From positions 1 to 64,000 of the forward strand of contig JADFXM010000037.1 of assembly GCA_015233565.1 (NCBI GenBank): a stretch of DNA of 64,000 nt, in the 5' to 3' direction. Below the pieces are notes generated by a model. The model saw nothing but the letters and a program-made list of their open reading frames with translations, was not told the origin of the DNA and did no database searches. The position numbers were made by a program, and so were the translations under genes. This DNA comes from Candidatus Rifleibacteriota bacterium. Its GTDB lineage: Bacteria; Muiribacteriota; Ozemobacteria; Ozemobacterales; Ozemobacteraceae. Shown one piece after another: positions 36,698 to 45,731 of the stretch (its first letter is position 1; each line of letters begins with the position of its first letter).

Positions 36698-37360
36698 ATG
36701 ATAAGAACTGAAAACCTTGTAAAGTATTACAAGCTTGGAGTTCTTGATGTCCAGGTGTTGAAAGGAATTTCTCTCGAAATTAAAGACGGCGAATTTGTCT
36801 CAATAATGGGAGCTTCGGGTTCAGGAAAATCAACCCTACTGAACATTCTCGGATGCCTGGATATTCCTACTTCAGGACGTTATTTTTTGGGAGAAAATCC
36901 GGTAGATTCCATGAGTGATGATCAGCTTTCCGATGTAAGAGCAAACTTTATCGGGTTTGTTTTCCAAAGTTTTCAACTGATGAAATACCTGAATGTTATC
37001 GAAAATGTTAAGCTTCCAATGGAGTATGTCAATCGATCAGCCAAAGAAAGTGATTTGCAAGCCAGAAAATGGCTGGAAAGAGTGAGATTGGATCACCGAC
37101 TTGATCACTATCCCCGCCAATTGAGCGGAGGGGAAAGGCAAAGAGCAGCTATAGCACGTGCACTGGTAAAATCCCCAAAACTTATTCTGGCTGACGAACC
37201 AACTGGAAATCTCGATCGAAAGGTTGAAGGGGAGATTATTGATCTTTTTCGGGAACTCAATCGGGAATTGAAGGTTACGCTCATTGTAGTGACTCATTCG
37301 CTTGAAGTTGCTGAAATGACCGATCGGATAATTGTAATCAGAGATGGTAAACTCCAGTGA
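36698..37360 (+). CDS. ABC transporter ATPase, MacB/LolD type (220 aa)
   Basis: Drives the exporter by ATP hydrolysis. Walker A GASGSGKST at 38-46, Q-loop FVFQSFQLM at about 87-95, signature LSGGERQR at 142-149, Walker B LILADEPTGNLD at 162-173, and H-loop VVTHS. The EPTGNLD and SFQLM forms are those of the MacB/LolD/FtsE subfamily. ATG 36698 is used; the frame is open 5 codons further up to a TTG. The stop overlaps the next gene's GTG (GTGA at 37357-37360). It pairs with the permease at 38581, which has no ATPase of its own. Confidence 0.92.
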   Translation: MIRTENLVKYYKLGVLDVQVLKGISLEIKDGEFVSIMGASGSGKSTLLNILGCLDIPTSGRYFLGENPVDSMSDDQLSDVRANFIGFVFQSFQLMKYLNVIENVKLPMEYVNRSAKESDLQARKWLERVRLDHRLDHYPRQLSGGERQRAAIARALVKSPKLILADEPTGNLDRKVEGEIIDLFRELNRELKVTLIVVTHSLEVAEMTDRIIVIRDGKLQ

Positions 37361-38508
37361 ATTTTTGTACGCTCTTTTGGACTTCTTTTTCTGAAATTAA
37401 GTTGAGAATACGAAATGATACTCGAAAACCGATTCCTAAAAATTTGTCGGCCTCCAATTTTTATTCTGACTTAAATAATTGTACTGGAAGAAACATTCCG
37501 CTCAACTCAAAGAGGATAGCTGCTTTATCGTGGGTTTTACTCTTTGTTTTCATATTGTTTCCGGTTTCTGCTCAAAATGTTGGGGATGATTCTCCAATTC
37601 TTGATGGATTAATTCTTCCCCGTGATTTTCAAGCTTACTTTGCACCAAAAAATACGATTACTCTTCCTTTTACAAGTTCTTCCAGCAACGGAATACAACT
37701 TGCTGAAATTCTCCCGGAAGGGACAGTTGTGGAAAAGGGGAAAGTCATTGCAAAATTCATGTTCAAGTGGGATGACGTAAAATTGCGGATTCAACAGAGA
37801 ACTGAGCAGGCTGTTTCCCAGAAAGAAGAAGAAGAGCTTAGTCAGAAGAAAAAAATTGCACAAATCGACTTCTGTTTGGGTCAGGGTACCATTAAGGCCA
37901 AGCAAGCAGAACTTGACCTTCTAAAGAAAAATTCTCTTTCCAAAATAAAGCAGCGTTTGTTGGAATGTGATTATAAACAATTAAGTTTTGAAGAGAAGGC
38001 AATGAAGCACAAATTACAGGCGGCGCACGAGAATTTTGAAAAATCAATGAAATGGCACCAGAGCAATGTGAAGGTTTGGAATGCTTATCTTGATACTTTT
38101 AATAAAACAAAAGATCGTTATGAAGTTAAGGCCTCTGAAAGTGGAACCTTGTTTTTTCCAGTTGTCAACCGATTGAAACGGAAAATACAAAAGGGAGATC
38201 GAGTGGATTCGGGGACACATTTCGTTTCGGTTATCAGATCTCAGTCATATGAGCTGGTTTTTTATGTTCCTGAAGCTTTATTCCTAAAAATCCAGCCTGG
38301 AGTTGAAGTAACAATTTTGACCGAAAAACACGGAGAAATTAATGCTAAAATTCGAGAAACAGCTTTTTTCCCACAACCCTTTGGGGATGTAAAAATGAAC
38401 TTCAATCTGCCAAATGCATGGGATAAATGTTTCATAGTTAAAGCCGATCTTCCTGCTAATTTCCCTATTTTATCAAACAATAATGTTAAGGTTCGTTTAA
38501 AACATTGA
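37357..38508 (+). CDS. Membrane-fusion/adaptor protein, HlyD-like, adaptor 1 (383 aa)
   Basis: Starts with GTG overlapping the ATPase stop. There is a long basic N-terminus, then a membrane helix or signal at about 51-70 (IAALSWVLLFVFILFPVSA-QN). Then a lipoyl-like half (NGIQLAEILPEGTVVEKGKVI), a coiled-coil of about 110 residues (KEEEELSQKKKIAQID...QLSFEEKAMKHKLQAAHENF), a second lipoyl half (YEVKASESGTLFFPV...IQKGDRVDSG) and a beta-barrel part. This is the classic MacA/HlyD order. It would bridge the inner-membrane permease and TolC. A second adaptor gene follows the permease, which is unusual. Confidence 0.8.
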   Translation: MNFCTLFWTSFSEIKLRIRNDTRKPIPKNLSASNFYSDLNNCTGRNIPLNSKRIAALSWVLLFVFILFPVSAQNVGDDSPILDGLILPRDFQAYFAPKNTITLPFTSSSSNGIQLAEILPEGTVVEKGKVIAKFMFKWDDVKLRIQQRTEQAVSQKEEEELSQKKKIAQIDFCLGQGTIKAKQAELDLLKKNSLSKIKQRLLECDYKQLSFEEKAMKHKLQAAHENFEKSMKWHQSNVKVWNAYLDTFNKTKDRYEVKASESGTLFFPVVNRLKRKIQKGDRVDSGTHFVSVIRSQSYELVFYVPEALFLKIQPGVEVTILTEKHGEINAKIRETAFFPQPFGDVKMNFNLPNAWDKCFIVKADLPANFPILSNNNVKVRLKH

Positions 38509-38580
38509 AAACTGAATATCAACTCAATATTTTGGAAATTTTGTTTTGTAAAAGAAATATGTTGGACAATTGAATCGACT

Positions 38581-39879
38581 ATGAAAGTAAGATCTTTAAT
38601 AAAGGGCAGTTTTGCACAATTCCGACAGAATCTGATTCGGACTGCTTTAACACTCCTGGGAATCATATTTGGAGTCGCATCGGTCATTGCAATGATTACG
38701 ATTGGTGAGGGTGCACAAACGGAAATAATGAGGAAGATTGAGAGCATGGGTGCTGATCTCGTACACATAAACGGGAATAAAGTTGAAAAATCACAGATAT
38801 CTGAAATAATCAATGATTGTGAGGGACTTTCGTTGCGTGATGTGAGAGCTTTGGAAAAAGTAATTCCGATGGAAGGAAGGGCGGTTGCATTAGTGAACAA
38901 ATGCAGAGCGGAAACTTCCAGTCTTCCAATTCAGGGAACAGATCTCAGTGTTTATGCAGTCAGTTCAAATTTTGTGTGGGTTAACGGTCTTGATCTCACA
39001 TTAGGAAGAAACTTTTCAGTTGAGGATTTCAACACTAATCTTTCAGTTGCCCTTATGGGTTCTACCTATGCCACGCAATTTTTTGATAGCCCTGAAAATG
39101 CCTTGGGAAAGGACATCAGGATAAACTATAAGTGGTTTCGGATAATAGGGCTTTTTGGAAAAGCCGAAAAAAAAGTTGAAATGACTGATGTGGCGAAGAA
39201 AACAAAGGAAAAAGAAAGTGGTAGTGGAAAGGGTAAAGGAAAGATTCCAGAGGATTTGAATCTTTTCAATCAGGCGATTTTGATTCCTATTACAACCAAC
39301 TATGAAAAAATTACTCCTCCAAAAGTTTATTCCGACCTGGACATGATTACGATTAAATGTCACAATATGGCTGAAACGAACGATATCAGGGATGCGGCGC
39401 AGAAAATCCTTTCAGTAACACACAATGATGTTTCTGATTACAAAATTGTTTCCCCGCTTGAGTTGCTTGAACAGAAACAATCTGCACAAAAAGTATTCAA
39501 TGTGGTACTCTTAAGTATTGCCTCAATATCTTTATTGGTTGGAGGAATTGGAATAATGAACATAATGCTCGCAAATGTCATGGAGAGAAGGCATGAAATA
39601 GGGGTCAGAAGGGCATTGGGTGCGAAAAGGCGTCATATCATTCTTCAATTTCTCTTTGAATCGGTTTTTACCTGTCTTGTCGGTGGTGCTGTTGGAGTAT
39701 TGACCGGCATGGGAATTAGCTGGTGTATACTAAAATTTACTGAAATTCCCATTGCTTTTTCAGTTATGCCGATTTTTCTATCATTTGGAATTTCATTCAT
39801 AGTTGGAATAGTATTTGGGATCATGCCGGCCATGGAAGCCGCCAATCTTAATCCTGTGGAAGCGCTTCATTATGAATAG
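38581..39879 (+). CDS. ABC transporter permease, MacB/FtsX type (432 aa)
   Basis: TM1 near residues 20-40 (NLIRTALTLLGIIFGVASVI), a large periplasmic domain (about 60-310; the MacB_PCD part with VWVNGLDLTLGRNF and the usual GxxY..QFF), then three TMs in the FtsX core: LLSIASISLLVGGIGIMNIM, ERRHEIGVRRALGAKRRHII, and a closing ANLNPVEALHYE. A Lys/Glu/Gly-rich insert (KKTKEKESGSGKGKG) lies in the periplasmic domain. It lacks the fused ATPase of classical MacB; the separate ATPase is encoded at 36698. Substrates of this family include peptides, lipoproteins and antibiotics; nothing here tells which. Overlaps the next gene by 8 nt. Confidence 0.88.
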   Translation: MKVRSLIKGSFAQFRQNLIRTALTLLGIIFGVASVIAMITIGEGAQTEIMRKIESMGADLVHINGNKVEKSQISEIINDCEGLSLRDVRALEKVIPMEGRAVALVNKCRAETSSLPIQGTDLSVYAVSSNFVWVNGLDLTLGRNFSVEDFNTNLSVALMGSTYATQFFDSPENALGKDIRINYKWFRIIGLFGKAEKKVEMTDVAKKTKEKESGSGKGKGKIPEDLNLFNQAILIPITTNYEKITPPKVYSDLDMITIKCHNMAETNDIRDAAQKILSVTHNDVSDYKIVSPLELLEQKQSAQKVFNVVLLSIASISLLVGGIGIMNIMLANVMERRHEIGVRRALGAKRRHIILQFLFESVFTCLVGGAVGVLTGMGISWCILKFTEIPIAFSVMPIFLSFGISFIVGIVFGIMPAMEAANLNPVEALHYE

Positions 39880-41098
39880 AATATCCGTATATTTTTTATT
39901 ATTAATTGTACTGGTTGTTTCCCTTTTCCTTAATAAATCAAGTGCTGTGGGCGAATCAGAAAAGGGACATATGGCAACGGTTAAACACGGGAATTTAATG
40001 GAAAAATCGGTTTATTACGGTGAAGTTATGGCTAAGAAGACTGTAGACATCTATATTCCGAGTTTTGACAACTATTATGTAACGGTTAAAGATGTCCTTG
40101 AAGATGGAGCCAATGTTAAAAAGGGAGATCCGATACTTTGGATTGACGACTCTGATTTTCAAAAGGCTCTGGATTCTGCTGAAAATGATTATAATCTTGC
40201 CTTTGCTGACCAAGACAAAACTGAATTTGACCTGAAGAATGAAAAAATTGACCTGGAGCTGGATGTTGAACGAAAGAAGCTCGAGCTTGAAAAAGCCAAA
40301 GTCAATGTTGTTGAGGATTCAATGGTAATCTCTCAAATTGATTTGAAAAAATCTAAACTTGCAGTCGAACTTTCCCAGCTTGAGCTTCAACAAGCTAATA
40401 ACGCCCTAAAGGAGTTCGAAAAAAAACGTGAGGTTTCGATGAAAGTTAAGGAGTTAAGAGTGTTGGAGACAAAAAAGTTAGTTGAACTCCAAAAATCAAA
40501 TATTGGAAAAGCAATCATTGAAGCCCCAAAAGATGGAATTATTTTCAAGCCATTTGTCAGATTGAATAATGAAAAAGGACGAGTCGAAAAAGGAAAGGTT
40601 GTCAGCCCGGGTGATAAAATGCTTGAAATCCCTGATTTGACCGGATTTCAGGGAGAACTTTACCTTTCTCCTTCAGATAATCGATTTGTTTCGGTTGGTG
40701 ATAACGCATCTGTCTATCTAAGCATTTTACCAGAGAAAGGCTTGAAGGCAAGCGTTTTATCAAAGGAACTTTACGCAATGAGCCGTAACGAGCGATTGGG
40801 AAGGAATGATCCGGAAGGTTTTTTGAAGGAGTACAAAACCGTTATTGATATTCTGGACAATGATTCAGTTTTGAGACCTGGTCTGACTTTTAAAGTTGAA
40901 ATTGAATCGGTTATCGCCACCGATTGCTTGTTTATTCCCAGAGCAGCTATTTCCAATGACGATGAAAAGGGAGCATATGTAAAAACTCCCCTTCCTTCCG
41001 GTGATGAAAAAAAATTTGTAAAGACTGGCAGATTTGGAATTTCTTATATCGAGATTCTTTCGGGATTAAAGGAAAATGAGTCTTTGCTTTTGCAGTGA
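39872..41098 (+). CDS. Membrane-fusion/adaptor protein, HlyD-like, adaptor 2 (408 aa)
   Basis: ATG 39872 (MNRISVYF) is chosen over the upstream open frame because a signal anchor follows at once (FLLLIVLVVSLFLN). Then a lipoyl-type segment (VTVKDVLEDGANVKKGDPIL), a long coiled-coil (about 100-200, with LDVERKKLELEKAKVNV), a returning lipoyl half (AIIEAPKDGIIFKPFVRL) and beta-barrel strands ending VKTGRFGISYIEILSGLKEN, as in RND/MacA adaptors. It closes the exporter operon. Together with adaptor 1 it could form mixed rings or serve a different conformation of the pump; this is inference. Confidence 0.8.
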   Translation: MNRISVYFLLLIVLVVSLFLNKSSAVGESEKGHMATVKHGNLMEKSVYYGEVMAKKTVDIYIPSFDNYYVTVKDVLEDGANVKKGDPILWIDDSDFQKALDSAENDYNLAFADQDKTEFDLKNEKIDLELDVERKKLELEKAKVNVVEDSMVISQIDLKKSKLAVELSQLELQQANNALKEFEKKREVSMKVKELRVLETKKLVELQKSNIGKAIIEAPKDGIIFKPFVRLNNEKGRVEKGKVVSPGDKMLEIPDLTGFQGELYLSPSDNRFVSVGDNASVYLSILPEKGLKASVLSKELYAMSRNERLGRNDPEGFLKEYKTVIDILDNDSVLRPGLTFKVEIESVIATDCLFIPRAAISNDDEKGAYVKTPLPSGDEKKFVKTGRFGISYIEILSGLKENESLLLQ

Positions 41099-41242
41099 AG
41101 TGTAATGTCACGCTAATGTTACTAAGTGGAAAAGGTGGTATATACTATTCACAAAAAGGCCGTATTCTATCTTTCAGAAGATAATGGCCCTGCAATCTCA
41201 TTTTATCTCACGAACTTAAACACGGTTAAAGTGCGATTGGTA

Positions 41243-41991
41243 TTACTCTTTCATTCCGTGGGCGTTTTTTCCTCGAATGCCGCCATATTGTCTTGTGGTT
41301 TTATAAATTTCCAATTTCCCGTCATTGCCGACCTTTGCAGTTCTTTTGCGAAGAGCTTCCATCTCTTCTTCTGTCATAGGTTTGAAAGAGTGGGCAACAG
41401 CAAGATTTTCCTTTAACTGCTGCATTGATTCCATTCCAACCACAATGGTGTTTGCGGGCAAGTTCATTGAGTATCGCAGGCACTCTTTAACAGGGACTCC
41501 TGCTTTCTCCGACATTCCAGACATAAAACCTCCAAGTGTTTTAAAGCCTATTATGCCTATTTTCCGTTGGACCAGTACTGGGAGAACGTTTCTTGTAAAT
41601 GAGTTGTAATGATAGTCCATTATTCCAAGAGGGAGCATGACTACATCCCATTCGAAGGGTTTATTCAATAGTTCGAGATGAAAATCAGGATTTTTGTGTC
41701 CTGAAAAACCGATAAAACGAATTTTTCCCTGCTTTCGTGCTTTAATTGCAGTATCTATTCCACCCTCTCAAAAATCCATGCGGGGTCGTCCGGATAGTTT
41801 ATTTCGTGAAATAGCATTACATCGATATAACCGGTCTGAAATGCCTTCAGGCTTTCGTCAATACTTTGAGTTACAGATTCAAAAGTTCTGTGTTCTTCGT
41901 TTTGCAAATGCCTTCTCATTTTATTCTTCGCAATTTTTAACTGTTCATTCCAATGACTCAGATAACAGATTTTACCGCACGTAACAATCAA
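41243..41991 (-). pseudogene. Broken aldo/keto reductase gene
   Basis: Two frames in the minus direction join into one reductase: 41991-41755 with LKAFQTGYIDVMLFHEINYP, which then shifts by one base near 41757-41765 into GGIDTAIKARKQGKIRFIGF (cf. 'GKIRyiGiS'), then 41668-41243 with ILPVLVQRKIGIIGFKTLGG-like segments and CLRYSMNLPANTIVVG..SMQQLKENLA. These are aldo/keto reductase family blocks. The N-terminal part with the catalytic Asp/Tyr/Lys is absent upstream of 41991. One frameshift plus 5' loss mean it is not functional. Confidence 0.8.
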
Positions 41992-42166
41992 ATTTTTAAA
42001 TTCTCAAAAAAACTTCTAAAAAACCTTAAAAAAATCTCCGGATCTGTCGATGTAATTCTTACGGAAGAACTCATTGGCGCTGACGAACGCCCCAAGGGAG
42101 TTTTTGGACCCAAGTGCAGTTTTGTTACTTACAGTTGGTCCGACATTATATCCTAAGGAGCATTTT

Positions 42167-43843
42167 GTGTTAAAGAAACTGAAGCCCCGCTACTACTCGT
42201 TGCTGGTATTGTTCGCCATCGTCGTACTTGAGACAACAGCCATAGCGGTTGATCGCGTACTTGCAAAAAGCGAAGTTACGGCGTTTGAAGTAAATGCACC
42301 GTTTAAAAACAATGCATTGCTTGAGAACTTTAAGGCTGCTGAAGCAAAAAACAGCCCTGCATCCGTCTTTCTTGCAAAGGCTAATCTCTCTGCTCCTCGA
42401 AATGTGTGTGAAAATCAGATTGTAAAAAAGTCCTTTACTCAAGCATGCGAAGCTCAGAAAATTGCAAAGGTTGAGCCAGGCAAGCTTCCGGTTCAAAATA
42501 CTCCGGTTGTATTCAGACCCCCTTCCCATTGGATTAACTTCAAGGTTGCGAAAGGTGATTCACTTGCATCCATTGCAAGCAGGTTTGGATTGGCCTCCAA
42601 GGAGATTCTCGAGGCCAATGGAATTGCTGATCAAAAGTCTTTAAAAGCTGGCCAAGTTGTTAAAATTCCTGCCGATTCCTCCAAAAAAATGTACTACAAC
42701 GTTAAAGCTGGGGATTCCCTTTCCAAAATTGCCGCTCGTTTCGGTTTGAGCTTGGTTGATATCGTTAGCCGTAATCACCTTGCTTCTCATAATCTATCCG
42801 AAAATCAGAAAATCGAAATCCCGGTAAAGACTATCGTAAAAAATGTGGAAATCCCTCACAGTGGCAATTCAGCCTCCACAAACAATCTTGAAATGCTTCA
42901 TACTCCCAGTCTTAGTTTTGTGAATCAAGACCTGGCCAAAGTCAGTTTTGCACCGATGCAAACTTCACTCCAAATGGTAAAAAAACCTGGAATTGAAATT
43001 GCCTCTGATCCTCTCAATCCTCCTAAACTGGTTATCGAACGCACTACTTCGACAAAGAAGACCGGAACTAGTGTTAAACCGGAACTTTTGTCTGAGCCTC
43101 TTAAAACTTTCTCTGGGTCTTCTGCTGAAATCAGGGCGAACCGTGGATTTTCAGCTTCCACCAAAGGCCGCATTGATGAATCAAAACTTGTGATTCACAC
43201 CGTAAAAAATGGTGATACACTTGTTAAAGTTGCTAAACAATATGATACAACCGTTACTGAAATTATGTGCCAGAATAGGTTGCCAAGTGCTTCGTTAAAA
43301 CCAGGACAAAAAATCAACGTCCCAGCTTCAAAACGATACTTTAGAGTGATGCAGGTTTCCACCCATCGCAATACTTCAAATGCGAAAGTATATCTCCCTG
43401 TCCGTGGGCGGCTCAGTGATGCTTACGGTTGGCGCAATCATCCAGTATGGCATAGAAGGCTTTTTCATGCTGGAATTGATCTAGCAGCTCCTTATGGTTC
43501 GCCTATCTACTCTTCCATGGCCGGAACAGTTGTTTATGCTGGTTGGAGAAGCGGTTATGGGAAATTGATCGTGGTCAGACATGCTAATGGTTATTCCACC
43601 AGATATGGCCATTGCAGTGCTATCAAGGTTTTCTGCGGTCAGCCTGTCAGAGCCGGCCAGGTTATCGGTGGAGTGGGTTGCACTGGCACAGCTACTGGTA
43701 ATCATCTGCACTTCGAGATTAGAAAAAACGGTCAGACCCTCAATCCCGAAATTGCCCTTGGACTTCGCTCTCAAGTTTCCAGAGTAAAAAGTTATCCAAA
43801 GAAACGGAAAACTTATTACTGGAAAAAGTCCTCCAAGCACTGA
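42167..43843 (+). CDS. Cell-wall hydrolase with three LysM domains and an M23 peptidase domain (558 aa)
   Basis: GTG 42167 follows AAGGAG with 6-nt spacing; upstream open codons are ignored. An N-terminal membrane anchor or signal (YYSLLVLFAIVVLETTAIAV) precedes LysM domains at about 123-170 (FKVAKGDSLASIASRFGL), 176-222 (YNVKAGDSLSKIAARFGL) and 341-388 (HTVKNGDTLVKVAKQYDT), then a linker and the M23 domain at about 415-540. Metal ligands are intact: H434 and D438 in HAGIDLAAPYG, then H513 and H515 in NHLHFEIRKNG. An active zinc endopeptidase (not an EnvC-like inactive form) that cuts peptidoglycan cross-bridges is expected. Upstream of a beta-barrel gene, 13 nt apart. Confidence 0.92.
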   Translation: MLKKLKPRYYSLLVLFAIVVLETTAIAVDRVLAKSEVTAFEVNAPFKNNALLENFKAAEAKNSPASVFLAKANLSAPRNVCENQIVKKSFTQACEAQKIAKVEPGKLPVQNTPVVFRPPSHWINFKVAKGDSLASIASRFGLASKEILEANGIADQKSLKAGQVVKIPADSSKKMYYNVKAGDSLSKIAARFGLSLVDIVSRNHLASHNLSENQKIEIPVKTIVKNVEIPHSGNSASTNNLEMLHTPSLSFVNQDLAKVSFAPMQTSLQMVKKPGIEIASDPLNPPKLVIERTTSTKKTGTSVKPELLSEPLKTFSGSSAEIRANRGFSASTKGRIDESKLVIHTVKNGDTLVKVAKQYDTTVTEIMCQNRLPSASLKPGQKINVPASKRYFRVMQVSTHRNTSNAKVYLPVRGRLSDAYGWRNHPVWHRRLFHAGIDLAAPYGSPIYSSMAGTVVYAGWRSGYGKLIVVRHANGYSTRYGHCSAIKVFCGQPVRAGQVIGGVGCTGTATGNHLHFEIRKNGQTLNPEIALGLRSQVSRVKSYPKKRKTYYWKKSSKH

Positions 43844-43856
43844 TTTGAAAATCAGC

Positions 43857-45713
43857 ATGAAAACCGTCCTCAGAACGCTATTTCTGTGGTTAACGGTTTT
43901 TTTGCTTTTTTTTAGGACTGTTTATTCTGCGGATCCGGATACATCCGTTGAATGGGCCGGAAAATCCAATGGAATAGCGAAAAAAAATCTTTCCACTGCT
44001 GGGGTGGTATCAAACTTTAATTTTAAGAACGTCTCGGAATTGCAATATAAACCTTTTGAGCAAAAACTCATTGAACCTCAGTTTGTTGATGTTTCACCAA
44101 TACATAAAACATCAGTTTCTGACAAATTTATTCCAGCTTCTCAAGGCAAAATTGAGGAAAGTGGTCCATCAATTCCATTGATAAACAAAATTGCTTCCAA
44201 TGAATCCGATTTGAACTTTTCGGAGGATGATCGTTCGTTCAGTTCAAAACTCTATTCTGATACAACCCTTTATTGTAACTATATTTCCGGAAACCCGTCG
44301 CAATCATCCAAAAATCAGGGAACTTTTTACGTTGAAAATTTAAAATACGACCTTTTTACAACTAATAATGCAGGTGATTCACTAAATCTGAATCTGGACA
44401 CAACGCATACTAATGATCGCAGAGAATATCTTGAAGGATTTACATTGAATCATTTTTCGGTCGAATCAATAACTCCGGATTCCAGGATAGTATTAGGCCA
44501 TTCATTGCCGAGCTTTTCAAGCTATTCCATAACAAATCAAATTATTGGACTTTTTGGGGAACAAAAGTTTTCAAATTCTTCTTTTAAGGCTTTCACTGGT
44601 TATAAATCCATTGAACCTCGCGATTTTGAAAACCCCCGGCAGGTGATGGGATTCCGGTTAGCCCATGAAAAGGATGAGGCTGTTACAATAGGTTTGAATG
44701 CCGTTTATGTTAAGGATTCTAACGATAATCCAAATTCTGATTATGATAAGCCGACTTTGAGAAACAGCGTACTTTCTGCTGATGTGAAAATTAAGCCAAC
44801 CGAAAACATTTCCCTGCAAGGAGAATATGCTACCAGTAATACCGATTTTGACCGCCGTGCAAACCTGGACAGTCAAGATTCCGGGGCTTATAAGTTTTCA
44901 GGAGCATATCAGCGGGAAAACTATCAGGCGGAAGTTGGTGTTGAAACCGCTGGAACCGGTTTTTTGACCGTGATGGGAGAAAGTCCGAGAGATGAACAGG
45001 TTTTTTATGGTCGCATCAACTACCAGCTCAACCGCTTTTTTTCATTCAAAGGCGTAGCAAAAACGACTCGTGACAACATGGGTAATTATAAAGCTTTTAC
45101 AGTCATACGAGATCTTCCGGAATTCACTCTCACATTGAAACCTAGTGAATATTACAAGGATATGAAACTGGACTTTTATTATCAACCAATGCATGAATAT
45201 TCCGATGGAGTAAACCTGCTTGACCGAAACAAAGATCTGATGTGGGTCGAATTCAACCAGAAAGCCGGATCAATGAAGTATTATGTGGGTTTATCCGGTT
45301 ACACGGACCAGGACAAATATTTCAGTTCAAACAATCAGGAAAACAACAAAATTGATTTGAAGTTTACCTGGGAATATGACCAATTAAGAAGGCTATATGG
45401 ACTATACAGCATTGAACAACTCTATTACAAAACCCTTGGAGGAAGTGACAAAACCACAATTTATGGTTTTGGTGGGCGTTCTCAATTTCACGAGGACCTT
45501 AGTTTAAATCTGGACTTCACTCACGAATCAAATTATATGAAGATTAACACTCTGGATTCTGAACGCGATCGTGTAGTCGTGAGCTTGGTTAAGGAGTATC
45601 AGAATTTATCTCGCTTCATAATTGAAGTGGAAGGAGCTGACAACAGGTTTATGCTTTCAGATCGATCGTTTAAGGATGTGAGTGGGAAAGTTCGTTACCA
45701 GAAGTCTTTTTGA
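43857..45713 (+). CDS. Probable outer-membrane beta-barrel protein (618 aa)
   Basis: ATG 43857 (a TTG four codons upstream is also in frame). Signal peptide LFLWLTVFLLFFRTVYSA-DP. After a polar segment of about 110 residues the rest is a chain of amphipathic beta strands of 9-12 residues with aromatic girdles (e.g. MKYYVGLSGYTDQ, KLDFYYQPMHEYSDG, LSLNLDFTHESNYMKI), and the last strand ends in KVRYQKSF; the terminal Phe is typical of BamA-assembled porins and barrels. It has no TonB box that I can see. It is 13 nt from the peptidase gene and 18 nt from the next, so it is surely in the same operon. Confidence 0.7.
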   Translation: MKTVLRTLFLWLTVFLLFFRTVYSADPDTSVEWAGKSNGIAKKNLSTAGVVSNFNFKNVSELQYKPFEQKLIEPQFVDVSPIHKTSVSDKFIPASQGKIEESGPSIPLINKIASNESDLNFSEDDRSFSSKLYSDTTLYCNYISGNPSQSSKNQGTFYVENLKYDLFTTNNAGDSLNLNLDTTHTNDRREYLEGFTLNHFSVESITPDSRIVLGHSLPSFSSYSITNQIIGLFGEQKFSNSSFKAFTGYKSIEPRDFENPRQVMGFRLAHEKDEAVTIGLNAVYVKDSNDNPNSDYDKPTLRNSVLSADVKIKPTENISLQGEYATSNTDFDRRANLDSQDSGAYKFSGAYQRENYQAEVGVETAGTGFLTVMGESPRDEQVFYGRINYQLNRFFSFKGVAKTTRDNMGNYKAFTVIRDLPEFTLTLKPSEYYKDMKLDFYYQPMHEYSDGVNLLDRNKDLMWVEFNQKAGSMKYYVGLSGYTDQDKYFSSNNQENNKIDLKFTWEYDQLRRLYGLYSIEQLYYKTLGGSDKTTIYGFGGRSQFHEDLSLNLDFTHESNYMKINTLDSERDRVVVSLVKEYQNLSRFIIEVEGADNRFMLSDRSFKDVSGKVRYQKSF

Positions 45714-45731
45714 AATGCAAAGGCGGTTTGA

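Noticed and set aside
41236..41246. Single ATTGGTATTAC copy as a third MITE
   Set aside because: No matching second end within a few hundred bases and no similarity to the core of the repeat; may be chance or a remnant end.
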